From an uncultured cyanobacterium (lineage in GTDB: Bacteria > Cyanobacteriota > Cyanobacteriia > Cyanobacteriales > Nostocaceae), in NCBI GenBank assembly GCA_903848645.1, contig CAINGU010000100.1, positions 1-64,000 of the forward strand: a DNA stretch of 64,000 nt, in the 5' to 3' direction. Shown in pieces: positions 27,062 through 36,086 of this stretch. Position numbers and translations under genes: made by a program. Each line of letters starts with the position of its first letter. Position 1 is the stretch's first letter. Under the pieces are notes generated by a model. That model had not been told where the DNA came from, made no database searches, and worked only from the letters and a program-made list of their open reading frames with translations.

Positions 27062-29327
27062 GTGCGATTCGTTGTTAGTTGAATCACGGTAATCAGTCCG
27101 TACATAAACTAACCAACCCAATCCAATCATGGAAAAAGGTTGAACTCTCGGTCTGATATGGGTGAAAGTCCCATCTACCAGACTCAGGTATGACTCCCTA
27201 CCTGCCCACGATGACCCGACTCGGTTTCGGGAGGTCGAAGCTGGAAGGCGCAATCAGACATCCGTTGTGGGATGACACTGGTGTTAATGGGGAGTTCCCA
27301 CGGTGAAATATAGCCTAGAAAAGCAACTTATCTGCAAGCAGTCCACAACAAAAACGACTGACTTCATTAGAGTTAAAATCCCGCCGAACCCTTAAATCAG
27401 TATCGGCAAGAGTCTAGGGATTCTAATAGTTGAATTGGCTGCACCTAACGGAACTAATAATCAACCGAGGGAACGAATAAAAACGGATTGAGGGTCTGAG
27501 GGCGGATTCGTTCCCTAAGTAGGCTGGACGAGAAGCGGAATCCCTTCAATTCGGGTAGGACAGACCGTAATTGGTCTGAGGTGTTCAGAATACACTTGCC
27601 TGGAGCAGAGCATGATTAGACACAGTGAAAACACTAGTGAATCCTGGAAGACGTTACCGTGGAAGCAATTCCGCCGTAACCTATTCCGCCTACAAAAGCG
27701 CGTGTATAAAGCGGTTCAAGTTGGAGATAAGCGCAAAGCTAAGTCCCTACAAAAGCTGATTCTGAAATCAACCGCAGCGAGATTAATGGCTATTCGTCAA
27801 GTAACGCAGCTAAATGCTGGGAAAAAGACAGCGGGAATTGACTGTAAAACCGCGCTCACGTTCGAGCAAAGGTTTGAACTAAGTGAAAAACTTAGAACCG
27901 AAGCGAATAACTGGAAACACCAGGGATTACGCGAAATACCCATCCCTAAAAAGGACGGTAAAACCCGAATTCTCAAAGTCCCCATTATTGCAGATAGGGC
28001 TTATCAATGCCTTATTAAATACGCACTAGAACCAGCACACGAAGCAAACTTCCATGCTAGGAGCTACGGGTTTAGGACGGGACGTTCGGCACATGATGCT
28101 CAAAAAGTCTTGTTCCACAACTTATGCTCACAAGCTAAAGGAATAGAGAAAAGAGTTATAGAACTCGATATCGAAAAATGCTTTGACAGGATAAACCACA
28201 CCGCCATTATGGATAGACTCATCGCTCCTTATAGCATAAGACAAGGAATTTTCCGATGTCTCAAAGCCGGAGTCAATCCAGAGTTTCCCGAACAAGGAAC
28301 ACCCCAAGGTGGAGTGGTAAGTCCACTGTTAGCTAACATCGCCTTAAATGGAATTGAAAGTATTCACAGATATCACAAAAATCACGGTGATGGCAATAGA
28401 ATTACCAACAAAACCGCAGAGAGTGATATCGCAGAACCATCAGTCCGCTATGCGGATGATATGGTGATAATACTCAGACCTGAAGACGATGCTACCGTTA
28501 TACTTGACAAAATCAGTCAGTTTCTAGCAGAGCGGGGAATGAAAGTTAGTGAGAAAAAGACAAAGCTAACCGCCGCGACAGATGGTTTTGATTTTCTCGG
28601 CTGGAACTTCAAAGTCCAGAAAAACGGGAAGTTCAGATGCGTCCCATCAGTGGACAATTATAAAGCTTTTCGCAAGAAAGTAAAAATCATCGTCAACAAC
28701 TCGAATTATGGTGCTACCACAAAGGCTGAGAAATTAGCCCCGGTAGTTAGAGGCTGGAGGAATTACCACCGCTTCTGCAAGATGGACGGGTCGCGTAACT
28801 CGCTATACCACATTCAATACAGAGCATTCAAGGTATTCAACAAGGAAACTAAACAGAACTGCTACACTAGCAAGCAATTACTAGATAAGGCGTTCCCAGC
28901 AGTTCCTTACTCCGAGAGCAAACACATCAATGTCAAAGGTAAGAAATCACCTTACGACGGAGATTTAACTTACTGGAGCGAACGCAATAGTAAGCTCTAT
29001 AACAACGATACCTCTAAAGCCCTCAAACGGCAAAACCATAAATGTGGTCATTGTGGGTTAAAAATGCTCAGTGATGAGAAGGTACATTTACATCATGTCG
29101 ATGCCAACCATAACAATTGGAAACCTAAAAACCTTCTAGCTATTCACGAAAGTTGCCACGATTATATTCACATGAGCAAAAGCGAAAGCTAAGAACATCG
29201 GGAGCCGTGTACACGGAAACGGGTACGCACGGATCTAACTGAGAGGGGCGAGGAATAAGCGCGACTTGAAAGGTCGTTTAGGACGGAGAGCCGACTCTCC
29301 CAGAGAATTCACACTCTCTACCCTCAT
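27062..29327 (+). mobile_element. Group II intron 1 (chloroplast-like, with maturase)
   Basis: The 5' end is GTGCG at 27062. The last six bases of the 5' exon (GATTTA, 27056-27061) are complementary to TAAATC at 27393-27398 in a domain I loop closed by GCCGA/TCGGC (IBS1-EBS1), and GCAGA (27050-27054) is complementary to TCTGC (27331-27335; IBS2-EBS2). The maturase ORF lies in domain IV. Domain V is 29202-29236 (GAGCCGTG ... CGCACGGATCT). The 3' end is less sure: CTCTACCCTCAT puts a possible branch-point A eight bases before an AT end at 29327. The element lies antisense to the polysaccharide genes on both sides. Confidence 0.75.
27612..29192 (+). CDS. ltrA: Group II intron maturase: reverse transcriptase with HNH endonuclease
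   Basis: Multifunctional intron-encoded protein of 526 residues promoting splicing and retrohoming. RT domain: fingers motif SYGFRTGRSAHDA (about 151), GTPQGGVVSPLLANI (229-243) and catalytic YADD at 280-283. Domain X follows (LAPVVRGWRNYHRFC, about residue 375). The C-terminus is an HNH/zinc-type endonuclease beginning CGHCG at 478, with VHLHHVDANHNN and AIHESCHDYIH. No frameshift or stop, so it may be active. Confidence 0.95.
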   Translation: MIRHSENTSESWKTLPWKQFRRNLFRLQKRVYKAVQVGDKRKAKSLQKLILKSTAARLMAIRQVTQLNAGKKTAGIDCKTALTFEQRFELSEKLRTEANNWKHQGLREIPIPKKDGKTRILKVPIIADRAYQCLIKYALEPAHEANFHARSYGFRTGRSAHDAQKVLFHNLCSQAKGIEKRVIELDIEKCFDRINHTAIMDRLIAPYSIRQGIFRCLKAGVNPEFPEQGTPQGGVVSPLLANIALNGIESIHRYHKNHGDGNRITNKTAESDIAEPSVRYADDMVIILRPEDDATVILDKISQFLAERGMKVSEKKTKLTAATDGFDFLGWNFKVQKNGKFRCVPSVDNYKAFRKKVKIIVNNSNYGATTKAEKLAPVVRGWRNYHRFCKMDGSRNSLYHIQYRAFKVFNKETKQNCYTSKQLLDKAFPAVPYSESKHINVKGKKSPYDGDLTYWSERNSKLYNNDTSKALKRQNHKCGHCGLKMLSDEKVHLHHVDANHNNWKPKNLLAIHESCHDYIHMSKSES

Positions 29328-29340
29328 GTAAAAAGACTCT

Positions 29341-31613
29341 TTTCAGAGTCTGGTCACGCCCAAGTAGGTAACGAAACAGGCGGAGTGCAGACTACAAACG
29401 TAGCCTTAACTACTAGCCTAAAACGTGGTAAGGAGCAAGAGGGAGTTCTCCTAAGATGAACGAAAGTGAATTGATGTCTAAACTGCGTCATCGCCCAGAG
29501 AGCCAAATAAGGCTGATAGGCTCTAACCAAAAGGTAAGTGGGTAGATTTATAGTTTTATTTTCTATGAATCGTGTGAATAAAACTCCCACCGCAGGAAAA
29601 TCAACATCTAACAGAGAACATACACCAAATGAAACGACAAGGTAAGCCCTACAGAGTCTATGGAAGGTAGAAATCCCATAGTAAGTCAACCGTGAGGAAG
29701 ATAGAAATCTCTGGAGGGTAGAGGATGAGAGAAAAAGCGAACGCCCGTCTGTAATAGATGGGATAGGGATTCAAACTTTGTCCCTGACCGAAAGGAATAG
29801 CAGACTTTTCTTGGGTCTTATGAGAAAGAGACTAAACAAAAGAAACTTAATTCGATGACAAGTTAGATGGTGTATGCAAGTACAACAAACGGACTAAGAA
29901 AACCGTTAGAAAACTGGAATCAGGTCAACTGGAAACAGATTAATAAAGCGGTTAAGAATCTGCGTCAACGAATCTTTCTCGCGAGAAAACTTGGTAACTG
30001 GAAGAAACTGCGAAGTCTCCAAAAGTTAATGCAAAGAAGCTACGCAAACCTAATATTATCTGTTCGGAAAATCACTCAGACCAACAAAGGTAGAGCAACG
30101 GCAGGAATTGACAAAGAAATAATCAATACCCCAGAGCAGCGAGTGAAGCTGGTAAACAACTGGAAAGGCGGCAATCAAGACCCCACAAAACGGGTAATGA
30201 TTCCAAAATCCAACGGTAAAAAACGACCGCTCGGAATCCCAACCGTGCGTGACAGAATCGAACAGGCAATAATAGTTAATTCACTAGAACCCGAATGGGA
30301 AGCCATATTTGAACCAAATTCCTATGGATTCAGACCTAGTAGAAGTTGTCAAGACGCTATAGCACAAAACTGGATAAGATTAAATGCAAGTCCAAATGCT
30401 AGAAATACTTGGGTTCTAGAAGCTGATATTCAAAGTTTCTTTGATAACATTATCCATGAATCTATCCTCAAACGATTAGGAAACTTCCCTAAAAGAAACC
30501 TAATAAAAGGATGGTTAAAAGCTGGATTTATCTTTGAAGGGAAATATCACCCAACAGAGACAGGCACACCACAGGGAGGAGTAATATCACCCCTTCTAGC
30601 CAACATCGGTTTGCATGGATTAGAAAACTATATAAAATCCACTAATTCCAAACTTGGCGTGATTAGATATGCTGATGATTTTATTGTCACAGCTAGAGAC
30701 AAAGGAAGTCTCGAAAAAGCCCAAATCCAGATTCAGCAATGGTTATCAGAAAGAGGACTGAATCTCAGTGCAGAAAAGACGTTAATCACGTCGATGGAGG
30801 ATGGTTTTGACTTTCTTGGATTCAACCACCGCCATTACAATGGCAAATTGCTTATCAAGCCCTCGAAGAAGAAAGTCCTGGACTTCTGCAAACGAATTGG
30901 GCGAGAAATCAGAGCAATGAATGGGTGCGAACAAGAATCAGTTATAAAAAGACTTAATCCGATTCTTCGTGGATTTTCCAATTATTACAAAGGGGTTGTT
31001 AGTAAAAAAACTTTTGAATATATCAAAAGTAGAACATGGCGATACCTTTGGAGTTGGGCTAAACGTAGACATCCCAACAAAAATACAAAATGGATTCGGA
31101 AGCGTTACTTCAAGACAATAAATGGTAATAAATGGACATTCGCTACGATAACTAGCGACCGTAGAGGGAAAGAAAAGGATATAATCCTATTTCCGATAGC
31201 GTACACGCCCATCGAACGCCATGTAAAGGTCAAGGGGGAAGCGTCGCCAGATGACCCTTCACTCAAAGAATACTGGGAAAAACGCCACCAGAAATATGGA
31301 AAGAGCTACTGGGAGAAAAACTCTTGGAAGTATAAAATCGCTCAAAACCAAAATTGGAAATGTCCTATCTGTGGTGAACCTTTATTCAATGGAGAGGAAT
31401 TAAATACCCATCACATAGTTCCCGTTGCTCAAGGTGGACAAGACGGCATTGAAAACCTACAGCACTTGCATCATGCTTGTCACAAACAGGAACATTCTAA
31501 AACCAAGTCAACTCGCTTGAAGTAAGGCTTGAGCCGTGTAAGTGCGAAAGTCTTATGCACGGTTCTTAGGGGAGGGGAGAGCGGTGACGCTCGAACCTTA
31601 CCCGACTATCCTC
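29341..31613 (+). mobile_element. Group II intron 2 (tandem, with maturase; ends approximate)
   Basis: A second intron directly follows the first. Its maturase ORF is intact, domain V is clear at 31530-31565 (GAGCCGTGTAAG ... TTATGCACGGTTCT), and a domain VI stem (GGGAGG / CCTCCC) follows. Upstream, GGTAAGGAGCAAGAG and CCTAAGATGAACGAAAGTG resemble domain I of cyanobacterial introns. I could not find an unambiguous GTGYG 5' end; the boundary is somewhere in 29328-29430, and the 3' end is in 31600-31625. The coordinates given are estimates. The two introns appear tandem, since intron 1 has its own domain V before intron 2 begins. Confidence 0.6.
29867..31525 (+). CDS. ltrA: Group II intron maturase: reverse transcriptase with HNH endonuclease
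   Basis: Intron-encoded protein of 552 residues, related to but clearly diverged from the one at 27612. RT motifs: RPLGIPTVRDRI (about 120), NSYGFRPSRSCQDAI (151), GTPQGGVISPLLANI (233-247) and YADD at 268-271. Domain X: LNPILRGFSNYYKGVV. C-terminal HNH: CPICGEPLFNG, NTHHIVPVAQGG and NLQHLHHACHKQEH. Intact, so potentially active. The difference between the two maturases argues for two separate arrivals and not a duplication. Confidence 0.95.
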   Translation: MVYASTTNGLRKPLENWNQVNWKQINKAVKNLRQRIFLARKLGNWKKLRSLQKLMQRSYANLILSVRKITQTNKGRATAGIDKEIINTPEQRVKLVNNWKGGNQDPTKRVMIPKSNGKKRPLGIPTVRDRIEQAIIVNSLEPEWEAIFEPNSYGFRPSRSCQDAIAQNWIRLNASPNARNTWVLEADIQSFFDNIIHESILKRLGNFPKRNLIKGWLKAGFIFEGKYHPTETGTPQGGVISPLLANIGLHGLENYIKSTNSKLGVIRYADDFIVTARDKGSLEKAQIQIQQWLSERGLNLSAEKTLITSMEDGFDFLGFNHRHYNGKLLIKPSKKKVLDFCKRIGREIRAMNGCEQESVIKRLNPILRGFSNYYKGVVSKKTFEYIKSRTWRYLWSWAKRRHPNKNTKWIRKRYFKTINGNKWTFATITSDRRGKEKDIILFPIAYTPIERHVKVKGEASPDDPSLKEYWEKRHQKYGKSYWEKNSWKYKIAQNQNWKCPICGEPLFNGEELNTHHIVPVAQGGQDGIENLQHLHHACHKQEHSKTKSTRLK

Positions 31614-31685
31614 CCTCGACTCAACCAAAAATGAATATCAAAGTTTAGTTTTGAAAGATGATTACCTGTTAGTCAACTGTGACAG

Positions 31686-33290
31686 TTAAACGATAGTAAA
31701 GTCTGCTACTGTTAAAGTGGGAGCAACACTGGCAACAAGACTCAAGGTGGCGAAGAAACCACCGTCAGTACCATAACCAAAAGCACTGCCGTCAGCGTTA
31801 TACAATAACGCACCATTATATGTATTATAAACAATCTTTGCGGTTGGTTTATCCATGTCAGTATTGTTTACACCAAAGTTACCTGAGACGAACTCACCTG
31901 CACCTAAACCACCTAAACCATTACCTATTAATGCAGTAAAAGTATTAGTTTTGTCAAGCCGGATCTTATCTCCTTGTCCGATGCCGCTGGATCCAGTAAA
32001 GTCTGTAATTATATCCTGTCTGATGGAAACATTTGAAAATCCTCCAACACTTAAACCTGCACCACCAAATTCAAAAGTGTCAGAGCCTGCTCCACCGGTT
32101 AGTTGGTCAATACCCAATCCCCCATTTAAAGTGTCATTTCCAGACCCACCTGCAAATACATCATTAGCCATGCTAGTGGAAACTATATCAATACGAGTCC
32201 CAACTGTATTATTCAGCGTGATATTAACAGCATTTGTTCCAGTGACATGAATTGCTTCAACCTCGGCTGAGGTACTCCATGAACTAGTTGTATAAACAGT
32301 ATCAGTTCCTTCTCCCTTATTTTCGATTACTACATCACTGATGTTGTCAACATAGTAAGTATCATTGCCCACACCACCAACCATTGTATCTACACCAGGA
32401 CCACCAACTAAGGTGTCATTTCCAACTTCGCCGTACAAACTATCATTACCATAGCCACCGTCAACGTAATCGTTACCATCGGAAGCGTAAATGGTATCAT
32501 TACCATTGAGTCCATACAAGAAATTGTCCTGACGGTTACCGATGATTAGATTGTCAAGGTTATTACCTGTTCCTGTAATAGGACCGCCTAATTTATCTCC
32601 AGGTGTCACATCGAGAACAGCGAGAGTCAGGTTTTCAATTGAACCACGAAAGGTTACTCCTGGTTGATTTCCTAAATTAAAATCAACTAGCGAAAAAACC
32701 GTATCTATTCCGCTGCCACCATCAGCTAATTCATCTATAACTAAGTTTCCACTGGTAGAATAAACATTATAGGTATCATTTCCAGAACCTCCTATCAAAG
32801 TCCCTGTATTACCATTAGTAATTTCTAATACATCATCATCTGCTCCCCCTCGGAGAACTGAACCATATCCACCTTTCAAAATATCATAACCAGCACCACC
32901 GATGAGAGTAGTGTTATTGGCGTAACTCAAAATCAAGTCGTTTCCTGATGAACCTGTTCCTGTAATACCGTCTGCATACAGAAATAGGTTCAGTTTGTTT
33001 GTTCCCACTGTACTCAAATCAAAATTTACGGTAGTACTGATACTTGTGTTAATAGTGGTATTAGTGGTATTAGTAGCATCACTATCAATTACCACATCAT
33101 TAAGATTATCAACGTAATACCAATCATTCCCGCTACCGCCATCCATTGTATCTGCGCCAGTGCCACCATCCAATACGTCGTCTCCACCTAATCCATAAAG
33201 AACGTCATTACCTGCAAATCCTCTAATAACATCCTGAGAATCTGTACCGTTTAAAGTGTCATTACCAATGGTACCATTTACAATTGCCAT
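31686..33290 (-). CDS. RTX-type calcium-binding repeat protein
   Basis: A 534-residue acidic secreted-type protein built from glycine/aspartate nonapeptides (GNDTLNG, GNDVLYGLGGDDVLDGGTGADTM and similar) in at least three blocks: residues 1-60, ~130-170 and ~255-310, with a last block near 370-400. These form calcium-binding parallel beta-rolls. No N-terminal signal peptide is present; such proteins are usually exported by type I secretion through a C-terminal signal, and the C-terminal ~100 residues (after DTFEFGGAG) fit that. It starts right at the repeat (MAIVNGTIGNDTLNGTDS) with no catalytic domain that I recognise. Possibly a surface-layer or sheath component; its place inside the polysaccharide locus suggests a surface role. 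Confidence 0.85.
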   Translation of the reverse strand: MAIVNGTIGNDTLNGTDSQDVIRGFAGNDVLYGLGGDDVLDGGTGADTMDGGSGNDWYYVDNLNDVVIDSDATNTTNTTINTSISTTVNFDLSTVGTNKLNLFLYADGITGTGSSGNDLILSYANNTTLIGGAGYDILKGGYGSVLRGGADDDVLEITNGNTGTLIGGSGNDTYNVYSTSGNLVIDELADGGSGIDTVFSLVDFNLGNQPGVTFRGSIENLTLAVLDVTPGDKLGGPITGTGNNLDNLIIGNRQDNFLYGLNGNDTIYASDGNDYVDGGYGNDSLYGEVGNDTLVGGPGVDTMVGGVGNDTYYVDNISDVVIENKGEGTDTVYTTSSWSTSAEVEAIHVTGTNAVNITLNNTVGTRIDIVSTSMANDVFAGGSGNDTLNGGLGIDQLTGGAGSDTFEFGGAGLSVGGFSNVSIRQDIITDFTGSSGIGQGDKIRLDKTNTFTALIGNGLGGLGAGEFVSGNFGVNNTDMDKPTAKIVYNTYNGALLYNADGSAFGYGTDGGFFATLSLVASVAPTLTVADFTIV

Positions 33291-33621
33291 ATTTCTAATC
33301 TCCTATGAGTTCTTTTAAAGTTGTCTATGCACCAATACAAATATTAAATTAACTCAACTTATCTCTTTTGTCTAGGATCAAATAGCATCTTTACGAAAAC
33401 TAAAAATTATTCAGCTAAAATTTTCTGATGAGAAACTAAGCTGAGTTTGATAAATACTACGATCCAAGGCAATTAATAAAAGTTTTGATCCACTAGATCA
33501 GGTTTGAAGTTTATTAAGATTAGACTTTCGTCCTGATTGCAAATAAAATTATATGAGCAATCTTATCAGTGAAGAAAATAAATGGTAAGCATTAAAATTT
33601 ACTAATTTTGTTGCAAAAGAA
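33291..33621. other. Intergenic region upstream of the RTX gene
   Basis: 331 AT-rich bases with no ORF or repeat that I can support. A promoter for the minus-strand RTX gene is expected here. Confidence 0.35.
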
Positions 33622-34515
33622 TTACTCAAAAATACTGTAAGTGTTTTTGCGTAAGTAAAGATAATTTAATAATGATTTTGAGGATATTGGCTGACGCTCT
33701 TGATGATATTTTTGCACTAGTTTAGGGATAAGAATTAGACCTGTTAAAATTCCAGATGTTCTTCCATGTTTAACCAACCAAAAAATACGGCTTATACATT
33801 GTCCAATTCCTAACCACCAAAAAATGATAGGATATCTTAAATAAGTTAATAAAATTTGATTAGCAATACTGGCAGCCGTGATATGGGGATTCTGATGGTG
33901 TTCTAACTGGGTGTTATGAAATACTCTTAGCAAATAGCTTTCTAGGACACTCCAACCCATATCATGAAGGCGCAAAGATAAATCAACTTCTTCCATACCA
34001 TAGGCAATGGGCAGATTAACATATCCACTAGTTTGTTGAAATACTTCTTTTCGATAAGCGCAGCCACAGCCTATAAAATCAGATACCCATTTAGCATTTA
34101 ATTCTGTAGGTGTAATTGTTTCATTAATGTGAAATATCTTGGCTGTGATAACCGCTGCTTTTGGAAAAGAATCAAAGATATTTATTAATTGTTGAAAGTA
34201 ATCTGTATCTAAAGGATAGGAATCATCATCAAAACTTGCAATAATTGGGTTGCTTGATTGATTAATAGCTATATTTCTACCACCACCTGGTCCAACATGA
34301 AGAGGATTTTTAATGATTTTAATATTTTGAAAATTAAAATTACTATTATTTATATGATTCTTTAAACCTTCCTCTGTTTGAGTATCATTAGCATCAATGT
34401 GGATGATAATTTCATTAGGTTGAGGATTACATAATAGGATTTTTTCTAATGTTTTAAGGAGTTGATCTAATCTTTTATAAGTGGGAATGACTGCTGTAAC
34501 ATTGCAAATATTCAT
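33622..34515 (-). CDS. Glycosyltransferase family 2
   Basis: GT-A glycosyltransferase of 297 residues: VTAVIPTYKRLDQLLKTLEKI, metal-binding SFDDDSYPL at about residue 94, then GCGCAYRKEVFQQTSGY and YGMEEVDLSLRLHDMGW. A hydrophobic C-terminal segment (IIFWWLGIGQCISRIFWLV) suggests membrane attachment. It is the last gene of the right-hand sub-operon before the RTX gene. Confidence 0.88.
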   Translation of the reverse strand: MNICNVTAVIPTYKRLDQLLKTLEKILLCNPQPNEIIIHIDANDTQTEEGLKNHINNSNFNFQNIKIIKNPLHVGPGGGRNIAINQSSNPIIASFDDDSYPLDTDYFQQLINIFDSFPKAAVITAKIFHINETITPTELNAKWVSDFIGCGCAYRKEVFQQTSGYVNLPIAYGMEEVDLSLRLHDMGWSVLESYLLRVFHNTQLEHHQNPHITAASIANQILLTYLRYPIIFWWLGIGQCISRIFWLVKHGRTSGILTGLILIPKLVQKYHQERQPISSKSLLNYLYLRKNTYSIFE

Positions 34516-34570
34516 AATATTGAAAATTAAATAAACTTGTTGTATTTATAAACCAATCTTATTTACTTAT

Positions 34571-35146
34571 TTACGAATAAATTCGCTCTTTAATTACTTT
34601 AGCAGGGACTCCCACAGCGATCGCACCTGCTGGAATATCTTTCGTAACTACACTTCCTGCACCAATGATAGCGCGATCGCCTATTTGTACTCCTTTTAAA
34701 ATTGTTACATTAGCTCCAACCCACACATAGTTACCAATTATAGTAGGTTGGGAAATCATAGGTTGTCCTAGAGGTGGTAAACTAGGGTCGCATCCATGAT
34801 CATGATCAGTAATGTAACAACTAGGCCCAATAGCGCAATCTTTACCAATAGTTATTGATTCAATTGCATCTAGGAATGTATTGCGGTTAATATAAGTATT
34901 TGCACCAATGATAATTTTAGGATGGGTTAAATTTTCACCACTACACAAAATAGTTACACCTCTGTCAATAGCACATCCTGATAAAATTTCAATATCACTA
35001 TAGTTCCGAGGAATTTCTATTTCTCTCATCCAGATATAACCATGAAGCTTAACACCTAAACTGCGATAATAGAAATTACGCCAATGACTAGTTAGACCAT
35101 CAATTAGCCATTTGCCTTTAATTAAAGTAAATTGGATAATGTCCAT
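34571..35146 (-). CDS. Hexapeptide-repeat acyltransferase
   Basis: Left-handed beta-helix acetyltransferase of 191 residues, of the maltose/galactoside acetyltransferase-like type. Hexapeptide repeats: IIIGANTYINRNTFL, ITIGKDCAIGPSCYITDHDHG (with the expected catalytic His) and IIGNYVWVGANVTILKGVQIGDRAIIGAGSVV. It probably O-acetylates a sugar of the polysaccharide. Four bases separate it from the upstream GT2 stop, so it is in the same operon. Confidence 0.9.
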   Translation of the reverse strand: MDIIQFTLIKGKWLIDGLTSHWRNFYYRSLGVKLHGYIWMREIEIPRNYSDIEILSGCAIDRGVTILCSGENLTHPKIIIGANTYINRNTFLDAIESITIGKDCAIGPSCYITDHDHGCDPSLPPLGQPMISQPTIIGNYVWVGANVTILKGVQIGDRAIIGAGSVVTKDIPAGAIAVGVPAKVIKERIYS

Positions 35147-35150
35147 TCCT

Positions 35151-36086
35151 TTAATATTGAGTTGATATAATTTGGAAGATCGCGCGCATTTTCCCCATCA
35201 ATATTTTTGGTAAATCAAACCAACCCTGTAATTTTGTTAATGAAGCGACAATTCCAAATAACTGCAATACAGCTAATTTTAAATAAAAATGCCATTCATG
35301 ACGACCAAGAATTTGAGTCATTACATAATGACGATTAACTAAATCCATTTCTGCTAAAACACTTGGATCATTTTTATGATCTCCAGGTTGACTATCATGA
35401 AAAATACGCGCAGTACGAGCATTAGCTAATTTCCAAGTTTTCCCAACTGTCAATGATAATGTGACATCTTCCATCAAAGAATAGCCTTGAAAAATATCTG
35501 AAAATAAAGGATTTGGTAGTGCTTTCCGACGATATAAAACACAAGTTGTATTTAGCCATTCTACAGGAACAACTTCTGGTAAATCTTCTCTATCTTCTGG
35601 TAATAGATTCATTCCCGGTCCAATACATTTACCTGCATAACTGGTTTCATGACGACCGTGTAAGAATTGAAAAAGCAATTGGCTAGTACGTCCAGGAGGT
35701 AAATATTTTTGATTAGTAATCATAGCATTAACCCCACCGATGTGCGGATCACTTTGTAAGTAATTCCACAATCTAGCTACACATTCTGATTCAAATAAAA
35801 TATCATCATCTAGTAGTAAAATACTGTTTTGAGTTGCATAATTTATCGCTTGGTTCCGTTGAATGGCAGCACCCAGTTTTATAGCTCGATAGTAGTGAAT
35901 TTTGGTGATTAATCCTGGAATATAACTTGCACAAATTTCTTTGGTGCTATCATTATTTGAACCATCTACCACAATCATTTCTAGTGGTTGTGCTGACTGT
36001 TGAGCTAAACTTTCTAGCATCCTTCTAAATGGTTCTGAGCGATTCCGTGTGGGAACTAAAGCACTAATAGGAAGTTGAATTTCCAT
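35151..36086 (-). CDS. Glycosyltransferase family 2
   Basis: GT-A glycosyltransferase of 311 residues: ISALVPTRNRSEPFRRMLESLAQQ, LLLDDDILFE (metal site near residue 92), LNTTCVLYRRKALP and SLMEDVTLSLTVGKTWKL. Its start overlaps the end of the next GT2 gene by 31 bases, indicating tight operon packing. The C-terminus is hydrophobic. Sugar unknown. Confidence 0.87.
   Translation of the reverse strand: MEIQLPISALVPTRNRSEPFRRMLESLAQQSAQPLEMIVVDGSNNDSTKEICASYIPGLITKIHYYRAIKLGAAIQRNQAINYATQNSILLLDDDILFESECVARLWNYLQSDPHIGGVNAMITNQKYLPPGRTSQLLFQFLHGRHETSYAGKCIGPGMNLLPEDREDLPEVVPVEWLNTTCVLYRRKALPNPLFSDIFQGYSLMEDVTLSLTVGKTWKLANARTARIFHDSQPGDHKNDPSVLAEMDLVNRHYVMTQILGRHEWHFYLKLAVLQLFGIVASLTKLQGWFDLPKILMGKMRAIFQIISTQY

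Noticed and set aside
27059-27253. 64-codon minus-strand ORF upstream of the GT4 gene
   Set aside because: Lies within domain I of group II intron 1, on the strand opposite to the ribozyme; an effect of structured RNA sequence.
29354-29689. 111-codon minus-strand ORF between the maturases
   Set aside because: Antisense to the predicted domain I of intron 2, with no recognisable protein features.
27062-31613. Nested twintron with intron 2 inside domain IV of intron 1
   Set aside because: Intron 1 has its own maturase and domain V before intron 2 starts, so it is not interrupted in its core; only an insertion at its extreme 3' end stays possible.
31855-32250. 131-codon plus-strand ORF with Pro-rich translation
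   Set aside because: Antisense shadow of the glycine/aspartate repeats of the RTX gene.
31686-33290. CRISPR-like repetition
   Set aside because: The periodicity is of coding nonapeptides (27 bp) with degenerate sequence, no spacers and no cas genes; heptamer tracts elsewhere are also too short to be CRISPR arrays. I found no array in the window.
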